From CBDUVZ01 sp965370805 (lineage in GTDB: Bacteria; Hydrothermota; Tepidihabitantia; Tepidihabitantales; Tepidihabitantaceae), in assembly GCA_965370805.1 (NCBI GenBank), contig CBDUVZ010000013.1, positions 1 through 36,488 of the forward strand: a DNA stretch of 36,488 nucleotides, written 5' to 3'. Every line of letters starts with the position of its first letter. The stretch's first letter is position 1. Shown here piece by piece: positions 7,623 to 13,305 of the stretch. Made by a program: the position numbers and the translations under genes. Under the pieces are notes generated by a model, which saw nothing but the letters and a program-made list of their open reading frames with translations, did not search any database and was not told where the DNA came from.

Positions 7623-8437
7623 TTCGCCTCCGACTCAATGACGCGGGCAATAACCTCCCGCATCGCCTTGCCTGCTTCCGAATCCGGGTGCCCGACCACA
7701 AACGGCTTGCCCTCATCGCTCGAGTCCACGATTGCCGGGTCGAGCGGAATCCGGGCCAGCAGCGGCACGAGCATCTCCCGCGCCATCTCAGCGCCGCCTT
7801 CGGTCTTGAACAGGTCAATCTTCTTGCCGCAGTGCGGGCAGGTAAGACCGCTCATGTTCTCGACGACACCGAGCACCTTGAGCTTGAGCATCCGGGCGAA
7901 GTTGACCGCCTTGCGCGAATCCATCAGGGCCACGCCCTGCGGCGTCGTCACGATGATTGCCGCGGTCGCCGGAATCAGTTGAGCAACGGACAGCGGCTCA
8001 TCCCCGGTCCCGGGCGGTGAGTCAATCACCAGCCAGTCCAGGTCGCCCCAGTCCACGTCACCGAGGAACTGCATGATTACCCTCATCTTCAGCGGCCCGC
8101 GCCACACCACCGGTGCGTCCCGGTCCTGAACCAGGAAAACCATGGACACCAGGCGGATTCCATCGGGCGTCTCGACCGGCTTCAGCTTCTCGCCCGGTGC
8201 CGCCTCCATCTTCCCATCCTCGACCCCGAGCATCCTGGCCACATTCGGGCCGTGGATATCGACGTCGACCAGCCCGACCTTCCGACCTTCCTTCATCAAG
8301 CCGACCGCGATATTCACCGCGGTCGTCGTCTTGCCGACTCCACCCTTGCCGCTGAACACCAGCAGCCGGTTCTTGATCCGGCTGAGCGCCGCGTTGATCT
8401 TCTCCTGGTCCTTCGGGTCCAGTCCGGGTGTTGCCAT
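7619..8437 (-). CDS. mrp: Mrp/NBP35-type Fe-S carrier ATPase
   Basis: A 272-residue P-loop ATPase. Walker A is GKGGVGKTT at residues 30-38, the switch motif is DSPPGTGDEPLS, and a CPHCGKK motif in the C-terminal half is the CxxC bridging-cluster site of the Mrp/NBP35/ApbC family. These proteins carry and deliver [4Fe-4S] clusters. The start is ATG 8437 (MATPGLDPKDQEK), one base after the TAA of the upstream gene. The frame is open 44 codons further but only as a shadow. The stop overlaps the next ORP-like gene as ATGA. Confidence 0.94.
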   Translation of the reverse strand: MATPGLDPKDQEKINAALSRIKNRLLVFSGKGGVGKTTTAVNIAVGLMKEGRKVGLVDVDIHGPNVARMLGVEDGKMEAAPGEKLKPVETPDGIRLVSMVFLVQDRDAPVVWRGPLKMRVIMQFLGDVDWGDLDWLVIDSPPGTGDEPLSVAQLIPATAAIIVTTPQGVALMDSRKAVNFARMLKLKVLGVVENMSGLTCPHCGKKIDLFKTEGGAEMAREMLVPLLARIPLDPAIVDSSDEGKPFVVGHPDSEAGKAMREVIARVIESEAK

Positions 8438-8438
8438 C

Positions 8439-8807
8439 TTAGCCTCGCAGCCCTGAATGCTGTGCCGAACTGGGACCATCAGCCGAGCTGAGCTTGCCGT
8501 CCTTGAAGGCCTTAACCGCTTCCTCGACCAGTCCGGAGGCCCCGGTGTACACCTTGATTCCGGCCGCATCCAGAGTCGAAAAAGCCCTCGGCCCGCAGTT
8601 GCCGGTCAGGACCACATCAACCTTGTGGTCGATCATCAACTGCGCCGCTTGAACACCGACGCCCCCGGCCGCATCCGCGAACCGGTTCTCAACCGCCTCA
8701 CTTTCATTCGTATCCGGGTCGAGCAGTACGAAGTAACCACACCTCCCGAACCGCCCGTCAACCGGGGAATCCAACGCCGGCCCGGTGGCCGTAATCGCCA
8801 GTTTCAT
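8439..8807 (-). CDS. NifX/orange-protein-like cofactor-binding protein (copy 2)
   Basis: A 122-residue protein of the same Nitro_FeMo-Co fold as 7257-7622: MKLAITATGPALDSPVDGRFG, then VDVVLTGNCGPRAFSTLDAAG. The conserved RFGRC segment and the GNCGPRA loop are typical of orange-protein relatives. The start is ATG 8807. It forms a TGATG overlap with the DUF134 stop, with AAGGAG nine bases upstream. The 28 codons further upstream are a shadow. It is likely coupled to DUF134 and Mrp in one cofactor pathway. Confidence 0.92.
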   Translation of the reverse strand: MKLAITATGPALDSPVDGRFGRCGYFVLLDPDTNESEAVENRFADAAGGVGVQAAQLMIDHKVDVVLTGNCGPRAFSTLDAAGIKVYTGASGLVEEAVKAFKDGKLSSADGPSSAQHSGLRG

Positions 8808-9217
8808 CAATCGGCTCCTTTCGCGCCCGGCCCGACCGACTGTCCGCACGAAGGGCAGACCGCCACGTCGTTCCCGGGCATTATCTCCCATGTAAAACCG
8901 CAGACATTACACTCAACCGCTTCAATCCGCTGCACGCCGCGTCCGGTCTCAATCATCATCGCCTTGCCGTGAACCAGGGCATCGGCTACCTTGGTGCGGG
9001 CCGATGCCAGTATCCGGCCGAACGTCGTCCGCGAGACCTTCATCCGTTCCGCCGCCTGGGCCTGGTACTGCTGCTTGAGGTCAGCCAGGGTCAGCGCCTC
9101 AATCTCATCCAGGGTCAGGACAACCCGCTCCAGCGATGCCGTCGGAACCCCGCGCGGCTTGAACACAGTCACGCTCGGATTGCTGAACACCCACCGGCAC
9201 CGCTTAGGCCTTGGCAC
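8807..9217 (-). CDS. DUF134 DNA-binding-like protein with zinc ribbon
   Basis: A 136-residue protein starting PRPKRCRWV after a GTG. The DUF134 region has a helix-turn-helix resembling sigma factor region 4 (LTLDEIEALTLADLKQQ, then VSRTTFGRILASARTKVADAL). The C-terminal third adds CNVCGF and CPSCGQ, a zinc ribbon. The start is GTG 9217, because GGAGGAA lies just upstream; an ATG five codons earlier has no such site. It overlaps the trmO stop by 14 bases. DUF134 proteins often neighbour ORP and Mrp genes, and autoregulation of this operon is plausible but not shown. Confidence 0.9.
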   Translation of the reverse strand: MPRPKRCRWVFSNPSVTVFKPRGVPTASLERVVLTLDEIEALTLADLKQQYQAQAAERMKVSRTTFGRILASARTKVADALVHGKAMMIETGRGVQRIEAVECNVCGFTWEIMPGNDVAVCPSCGQSVGPGAKGAD

Positions 9218-9671
9218 CGCGTTCCTCCGCAAGGTGCTTTGTCAGCCAGCCGGAAGACGCATCGGTCCTGACGTCGTACCCGGGCACGTACGGCTTGATA
9301 TCCAGCAACGGCGTTCCATCGAGCATATCCACATGTCTGACTCTCAATCTGCCGCTGCGGTGCGAAAGCAACCGCACAGCCGAAATACCGATATGATTCG
9401 GCCGGTGCGGGGACCGGATAGTGAAGATGCCCCGCTTCTTTCGTTCAAGAAACGGCGCTCCGACCAGCTTCTCCGACTGCGAACGGTGGAAACGGTAGAC
9501 CAGAATGATATGCGAGAACTGACCGATACCGCGCAAACCGGCCCGGAACTCCGGCAGAACCTCAACAACCCCCTCGGCATCAGAAAACCGCGGCTGAATC
9601 GGACAATCCTCCGATTTCTTGAACGGAGTCCGAATCAGACCGATTGGTTTCACTGTGGCCGATTTGGGCAT
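9204..9671 (-). CDS. trmO: tRNA N6-threonylcarbamoyladenosine methyltransferase TrmO
   Basis: A 155-residue TsaA/UPF0066 protein. The N-terminus VKPIGLIRTPFKKSEDCPIQ and the signature MLDGTPLLDIKPYVPGYD are diagnostic of the TrmO beta-barrel, which methylates t6A37 of tRNA using SAM. Archaeal and some bacterial members of this family occur in metal-cofactor clusters, so a different methyl acceptor is possible here. It is the first gene of the 16-gene operon. Its ATG lies inside a 14-bp palindrome and only six bases after the -10 box, so the mRNA may be leaderless. Confidence 0.92.
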   Translation of the reverse strand: MPKSATVKPIGLIRTPFKKSEDCPIQPRFSDAEGVVEVLPEFRAGLRGIGQFSHIILVYRFHRSQSEKLVGAPFLERKKRGIFTIRSPHRPNHIGISAVRLLSHRSGRLRVRHVDMLDGTPLLDIKPYVPGYDVRTDASSGWLTKHLAEERGAKA

Positions 9672-9678
9672 ATGCCCA
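9665..9678. promoter_or_regulatory. 14-bp palindrome over the trmO start codon
   Basis: TGGGCATATGCCCA is a perfect palindrome that includes the trmO ATG and touches the last base of the -10 box. Its position would let a dimeric repressor block transcription initiation or, if transcribed, hide the start codon. The DUF134 protein encoded by the second gene is a candidate regulator; this link is inference. Confidence 0.5.
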
Positions 9679-9705
9679 TTATGGTCAATTCGGCGGTCCT
9701 GTCAA
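9678..9705 (-). promoter_or_regulatory. Promoter of the trmO-DUF134-mrp operon
   Basis: On the minus strand, a -35 TTGACA (9705-9700) is separated by 16 bases from a -10 CATAAT (9683-9678). Six bases separate the -10 from the ATG at 9671, so transcription would start at or next to the start codon. Both boxes are near consensus for a housekeeping sigma factor. This is the only convincing promoter before the sixteen co-directional genes. Confidence 0.75.
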
Positions 9706-9749
9706 GTCGAACGTGACGATCTACGGCTTCGTGCTTCTCCGTTCCGCTC

Positions 9750-9905
9750 CGATTCTCAGCCTTGGCGCACCTGGCGGCCTTGGCGGCTATCACAAGTGCG
9801 AATGCCGAGTGTCGAATGCCGAATTCGGACTTCCGGCCCTCATCTGTGTTCATCCGTGTCCATCTGTGGTTGCTTTCTTTCCGCTCCGTCTGCGCTTGAG
9901 ATTGC
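9750..9905. repeat. Composite dispersed repeat block 3 (B-C-A)
   Basis: Module B (CTGGCGGCCTTGGCGGCTAT, 9769-9788) is followed by module C (GCGAATGCCGAGTGTCGAAT, 9797-9816) and module A (CATCCGTGTCCATCTGTGG, 9850-9868) with the CTTTCCGCTCCG tail. It lies between the trmO promoter and the DUF5320 stop; no gene is supported from 9706 to 10168. Confidence 0.75.
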
Positions 9906-10095
9906 CACAGCTATCACAATTGCGAATGTCGAATTGCGAATGTCGAATTGCGAGTCTGCCCTTTGCATTCTGACTTCTCCATTCTGCACTCTGACTTCTG
10001 CCTTCTCCTCCCGTGTTCATCCGTGGTTACTTTCTTTCCGCTCCGCTTCGATTCCCTCCCTTGGCGCTCTTGGCGGCCTTGGCGGTTGGTTTTTC
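9906..10095. repeat. Composite dispersed repeat block 4 (C-A-B)
   Basis: A second block directly follows the first. An expanded module C repeats GAATGTCGAATTGCGAATG and then alternates CATTCTGACTTCT and CACTCTGACTTCT. Module A is CCCGTGTTCATCCGTGGTT at 10010-10028 and module B is CTTGGCGGCCTTGGCGGTT at 10069-10087. Together with block 3 this gives the order B-C-A-C-A-B on the plus strand. Confidence 0.75.
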
Positions 10096-10118
10096 TCTGT
10101 CGGTCTCCGGATGACGAA

Positions 10119-10154
10119 ACCGGGTGGCCGACACTCACATGCCAGTCACCCGGT
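10119..10154 (-). terminator. Possible terminator after DUF5320 gene
   Basis: ACCGGGTG (10119-10126) and CACCCGGT (10147-10154) can pair as an 8-bp stem with a 20-base loop, downstream of the DUF5320 stop at 10169. On the minus strand TTTCGTC follows. The long loop and short T-run make it a weak candidate. Confidence 0.3.
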
Positions 10155-10168
10155 ATTCTGCCTTCAGC

Positions 10169-10564
10169 CTACTTCGAGGTCGGCTTCTCCTTTGATATCG
10201 CTTCCTCGACCCCGGCCAGTTCCTGTTTCAACTGGTCCCGGTATCCTGCGAGGTCCTCATGGGCCTCGGCTGCGGACGGAAACGCCCGGGAAAAACCCGG
10301 CGCATCAACACCACCGCCGTACGCACCGTAGCCCACGCCCGCGCCGTACGCACCGTAGCCTACGCCCGCGCCGTACGCACCGTAGCCACGGCCACGACCC
10401 CAGCCGCGACCTCCACCCATACCACGGCCCCAGCCGCGACCGCCGCCCATGCCGCGACCCCAGCCCCGCGTGAAGCCGGGAGTCGGATACCCGGCGCAAA
10501 AGCCGAAGCCACGGCCGGTCATCGGTCCGAATCCCATCGGACCGGTTCTATCTCCACTTGGCAT
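10169..10564 (-). CDS. DUF5320 glycine-rich protein
   Basis: A 131-residue protein. The N-terminus MPSGDRTGPMGFGPMTGRGF is the DUF5320 signature. A central Gly/Arg/Tyr region consists of RGMGGGRGWG and GYGAYGAGV repeats (residues about 36-85). The C-terminal helix (AHEDLAGYRDQLKQELAGVEEAI) resembles a coiled coil. GGAGGT lies six bases before the ATG. It lies directly after the ArsR gene, and an operator-like palindrome sits in the spacer. Function is unknown; relatives neighbour NifX and Mrp genes. The repeat number probably varies between strains. Confidence 0.85.
   Translation of the reverse strand: MPSGDRTGPMGFGPMTGRGFGFCAGYPTPGFTRGWGRGMGGGRGWGRGMGGGRGWGRGRGYGAYGAGVGYGAYGAGVGYGAYGGGVDAPGFSRAFPSAAEAHEDLAGYRDQLKQELAGVEEAISKEKPTSK
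10319..10387. repeat. 27-bp tandem repeats in DUF5320 gene
   Basis: Two full units (10319-10345 and 10346-10372, one base different) plus a partial third. They encode the nine-residue GYGAYGAGV repeat. The unit is a multiple of three, so copy changes keep the frame. Confidence 0.8.
10398..10467. repeat. 30-bp tandem repeats in DUF5320 gene
   Basis: Units at 10398-10427 and 10428-10457 with a partial third encode the ten-residue RGMGGGRGWG repeat. Differences between units are mostly at wobble positions, which suggests selection on the peptide. Confidence 0.75.
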
Positions 10565-10597
10565 ATCGTTACCTCCGTAGTTTGGAGACTACCGAAT

Positions 10598-10626
10598 ATA
10601 TAAGCATCTGCTTATAAGACTACCAA
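10598..10626 (-). promoter_or_regulatory. Promoter of DUF5320 gene
   Basis: On the minus strand, -35 TTGGTA (10626-10621), a 17-base spacer, and -10 TTATAT (10603-10598). Most of the 18-bp palindrome at 10599-10616 lies in the spacer and over the -10, the usual place for an ArsR-type operator. The -35 is weak. Confidence 0.5.
10599..10616. promoter_or_regulatory. ArsR-type operator palindrome
   Basis: TATAAGCA (10599-10606), a TC spacer and TGCTTATA (10609-10616) form a perfect 8+8 inverted repeat in an AT-rich island. ATA/AGCA-type dyads are typical ArsR/SmtB operators. It sits between the ArsR stop and the DUF5320 start, in the DUF5320 promoter. Confidence 0.7.
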
Positions 10627-10651
10627 AATGAGAGAAGGATTCAAGCCCGGA

Positions 10652-11041
10652 TTACTTATCCTGTTCCGATTCCATTTCCCGCTCCACGCGGTCGAGTTCG
10701 GACTTGAGAAACTCCCGGTACGCCTCAACCTGTCCCGGTCGCTTCGGGCCGGAACGCCGCCAACCGAACGCGCGGGTGCCGAGTCGGTAGCGGGCATACG
10801 CCGCGGGGACAACTTCGTACACGACCGATTGTCCTTCACGCCGGTCCCGAACCAGGCCGGTATCACGGAGCTGCGCCAGATGCTGGGACGCCGCCGGCTG
10901 TGACACCCCGAGCCGCCGCGCAATCTCGCTGACGGTCAGCGGCCCTCGCCCGAGCAGGTCCAGCATCCGAAGCCTGGTCTCGCCGCCAAGCATCCGGAAC
11001 ATCCTGCCCCGGCCCCAGCCATGATGACGATGTCCAAACAT
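10652..11041 (-). CDS. ArsR-family winged-helix repressor
   Basis: A 129-residue regulator. After a His/Gly/Arg-rich N-terminus (MFGHRHHGWGRGRM), the winged HTH reads LRMLDLLGRGPLTVSEIARR, then LGVSQPAASQHLAQLRDTGL, with a wing REGQSVVYEV. The C-terminal helix (YREFLKSELDRVEREM) is probably a dimerisation element. Histidines at the start could bind metal, but the classical ELCVC motif is absent, so the signal is unknown. The likely target is the DUF5320 gene just downstream. Its ATG lies six bases after a -10 box, suggesting a leaderless mRNA. Confidence 0.9.
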   Translation of the reverse strand: MFGHRHHGWGRGRMFRMLGGETRLRMLDLLGRGPLTVSEIARRLGVSQPAASQHLAQLRDTGLVRDRREGQSVVYEVVPAAYARYRLGTRAFGWRRSGPKRPGQVEAYREFLKSELDRVEREMESEQDK

Positions 11042-11047
11042 ACCATC

Positions 11048-11075
11048 AGTCTAGATACCGCCCGCGTCTTGTCAA
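11048..11075 (-). promoter_or_regulatory. Promoter of arsR-like gene
   Basis: On the minus strand, -35 TTGACA (11075-11070), a 16-base spacer and -10 TAGACT (11053-11048). The ATG at 11041 begins six bases after the -10. Geometry is the same as at trmO. Confidence 0.7.
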
Positions 11076-11094
11076 CGCGGTGGCTCTCTGACCC

Positions 11095-11375
11095 GGACCT
11101 CCGAAGACAAGCCGGAAACTCACCGCGAACCTGAATCTGCAACTGAGCCTGAACCTGAATCTCCTGCTGACTTCACGTCTGAAGCTCAAACTCACGACCA
11201 AGCTCAAAGTCAGGCTGACGACGGACTTGAACTCCGACTTGAATCTGCGTTTGAGTTCGACTCTGAAACCGAACCTGACCATCATTTTCAAACCGCATCT
11301 CAGGTTCGTCCTGAATCTGACGCTGACCGGCATTCTGTCTCCAGACCTGAAGTCCAGACTCACCTGGGGGGTCAC
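11095..11375. repeat. Degenerate 12-bp-period CTGAAYCTG tract
   Basis: On the plus strand, words such as aacctgaatctg, gacttgaactcc and gtcctgaatctg follow each other at a 12-base (6+6) period with no two units identical. One plus-strand frame stays open over the whole tract and would give alternating Xaa-Leu peptides (NLNLQLSLNLNL). The opposite strand gives Arg/Phe/Val alternation. No start codon with a ribosome binding site is found, so it is listed as a repeat and not a gene. Confidence 0.6.
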
Positions 11376-11527
11376 TCCCCCCTTCTTTCTGACAGCGGCT
11401 CGGATTGAAGAGACCTCCGGTAACTGCCGGTGCGGGGCGAATTTAGTCCGGCATGGGCGAATTCGCGGGGTACTGGTGTATATCTATGTAGGAAACAGAA
11501 AGACGGGAACCGGAAACGAATCGCAGC

Positions 11528-11558
11528 CTCGCCGGACGCCGGCCCACGGCGCGGCGAG
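11528..11558 (+). other. Structured leader hairpin before small hypothetical gene
   Basis: CTCGCCG (11528-11534) pairs with CGGCGAG (11552-11558). An inner CGCCG (11537-11541) pairs with CGGCG (11547-11551) around the loop GCCCA. The result is a 12-bp GC stem with a GA bulge, 56 bases before the ATG at 11615. No known riboswitch class was recognised. In 11376-11614 there is also a GCGAATTCGC palindrome (11457-11466), but no convincing promoter. Confidence 0.5.
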
Positions 11559-11614
11559 CAAAACAGAAAGGCCCGCAAGAGAACGGCCGCTCACCGGCCG
11601 GAAAGGAGCCCGAA

Positions 11615-11983
11615 ATGGCGATTGACGCTCAGAAGCGACTCGAAGACTGGAACGACAAGTTCGACACCGAGCACGTGAAGCGGGTACTGGACCGCAAGCG
11701 CGCCACGATGCTGGCCCGGGTGCAGGTGGCATTTGCCGAACTGTGCTCGATGGAGGAACAGGTCAGGGAAGTACTGAACGGCGCCTCGGTCCAGACCGTA
11801 CTCTACGTGCCGTACCTGGACTACGGCCGGCAGTTGTGGAAACTGACCCGGCGTCAGAACATCACAGGTCCGTCGTTTGCCCTGGCGGCCGAGATACTGT
11901 TGCGGAAATGGGCAAACCGCGGCCTCGACCCCGCGATCTTGGCCCGGATTCGCCACGAGGTCTTCAACATCGAAGCGCCATAG
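11615..11983 (+). CDS. Small hypothetical helical protein
   Basis: A 122-residue soluble protein (MAIDAQKRLEDWNDKFDTEH), mostly charged helix, with a conserved-looking centre VLYVPYLDYGRQLWKLTRRQ. No domain is recognised. AAGGAG lies eight bases before the ATG, and codon use matches the neighbours, so translation is likely. It stands alone between the 12-bp-period tract and the Type IIG locus. Confidence 0.75.
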   Translation: MAIDAQKRLEDWNDKFDTEHVKRVLDRKRATMLARVQVAFAELCSMEEQVREVLNGASVQTVLYVPYLDYGRQLWKLTRRQNITGPSFALAAEILLRKWANRGLDPAILARIRHEVFNIEAP

Positions 11984-12011
11984 CACGCCGGCCGACAACC
12001 GGTCTGCGTGC
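11983..12011 (+). terminator. Possible terminator after small hypothetical gene
   Basis: GCACGC (11983-11988) pairs with GCGTGC (12006-12011), and CCGG boxes inside can extend the stem. It begins at the last base of the TAG stop. No T-run follows. Confidence 0.35.
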
Positions 12012-12086
12012 CACGCACAGGCAGGCAGTCTCCACTCCGTTCCGATTCGACCATCCTGTCATGACGGGCCTTGACATCGCTCATGA

Positions 12087-12140
12087 ATGTGGGAAGTGTC
12101 CCGGGTTCTCCCCATGTGGGAAGTGTCCCGGGTTCTCCCC
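12087..12140. repeat. 27-bp tandem duplication
   Basis: Two identical copies of a 27-base unit (12087-12113, 12114-12140) starting ATGTGGGAAGTGTCCCGGGT. Each contains GGGAAGTGTCCC, a short hairpin core. The unit lies in the spacer between the small hypothetical gene and the DUF5677 stop. Nothing else is supported from 12012 to 12186. Confidence 0.85.
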
Positions 12141-12186
12141 TTTTTCAACAGCCCCGCTGTCCCTATTTGACTCTGGTACTTGTGCC

Positions 12187-13305
12187 TCACGGGGCCTCTG
12201 TGCGATCCGTGCGCTTCGATTCGCCCATCCTGTGATGGGCGTCAAGGAATGCCTCTCGGACTTCATCGGTGAGCCTCGACAAGACAAGAAGCCCTATTAG
12301 GTTCTCGGCAGTGATGCGGAGGTTGAGCATGACGACGGTGAGCTGGAGCAGAGAGAGAGCAGTGTACTGGCCAGGGTCGGCAAGTCCTTCGTTGCTCGGA
12401 CCTGCCAGCATTAGATCGTCCCCGTCGTAGCCCAACCTGAACTGTATTCCTTTTGGATTCGCGTGGACGTTGTGGCTCGCCATCTTGTACCATGGGCGCA
12501 TGTGGTCGAATCCTGCGTCCTCTTCTATGTCGGCGAAAGAGGGATCGGACTTCCCCAGAGACTTCGCCGCCCAGCCATACCTGCCGCGGAAATCGTTACC
12601 GAAACGTACACGCAGCCTATCGACGGCGTCCCGCATCCTCTAAAGTACATCTTCACCGATCAATTCCTCCCCGAGGGCTTCGTGGTGCTTCTGATAGAGC
12701 ACTGCTGCTTTGAGCGACTCGACCCTAGAGTGCAGCAGGTAGCGTTCTGCGAGTTCGTCGTCCGCACGCTCCTTGATGAAGTAGGCGACCACTGCCAATT
12801 CATGGAGCGTTCGCCATCTTGCATGCGCTCCATCGGCAAACCCACTCTTGAGCAATGCTAGCACTTCTGAGCCTATTTGGCATCCTCGGGCATGAAGTCG
12901 AACAAGGACTTCGAAGATGTGGTCTTGATTAGCGGCGGATTCCGGTCGGTATCTCGTGTTGAAGCTTTCCCCTGCTTCCAAAGCAATAGCGACTTGCGCC
13001 TCCAGCAGGTCCAAGGCATGACCCCACACACTGCAGAGTCTAGATTCGAAGCCCGCCCGGTATCGCCGCTGCGACCTCAAGACTGAAGGCGCTCGCGACA
13101 TGAGGGCGTTCAGGATAGCATCCGCCGAGTCCGACGCCCACTCGTTGAGTCGCTCGACGGGGAAGTCATCGGTTTCTGGATTCCGCCCGGTCTCCTTGTA
13201 GTACTCCAGCAGCACAGAGTCAAGCTCCTCCTCTAGACTGGCAGTACTCACAGACTTGCCCAAGAACCGACTTGCCATTAGGTCCAGCCAACGGAGAAAA
13301 CTCAC
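12187..13305 (-). pseudogene. DUF5677 protein interrupted by in-frame TAG
   Basis: The N-terminal part (13305-12640, 221 residues) and the C-terminal part (12636-12187, 149 residues) are in the same reading frame. Only a TAG at 12642-12640 and one AGG codon separate them from the next ATG. Together they make a 372-codon DUF5677-like protein. The first part has ARWRTLHELAVVAYFIKERA and YLLHSRVESLKAAVLYQKHH. The second has GFDHMRPWYKMASHNVHANP and AGPSNEGLADPGQYTALSLL. The GTG start overlaps the Type IIG stop as GTGA. It may be a nonsense mutant, a sequencing error, or two separately translated halves. DUF5677 proteins are of unknown function; some lie in defence loci. Confidence 0.8.

Noticed and set aside
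7257..8807. Nitrogen-fixation cluster
   Set aside because: The NifX-like proteins belong to the broader ORP family, and no nifHDK, nifE, nifN or full nifB gene is present.
11046..11375. Minus-strand and plus-strand frames in the 12-bp tract as genes
   Set aside because: Both follow directly from the periodic DNA; neither has a start codon with a ribosome binding site, and the minus-strand frame overlaps the arsR promoter.
11376..11614. Known riboswitch in the leader
   Set aside because: The hairpin is strong, but no conserved core of any riboswitch class I know could be matched.
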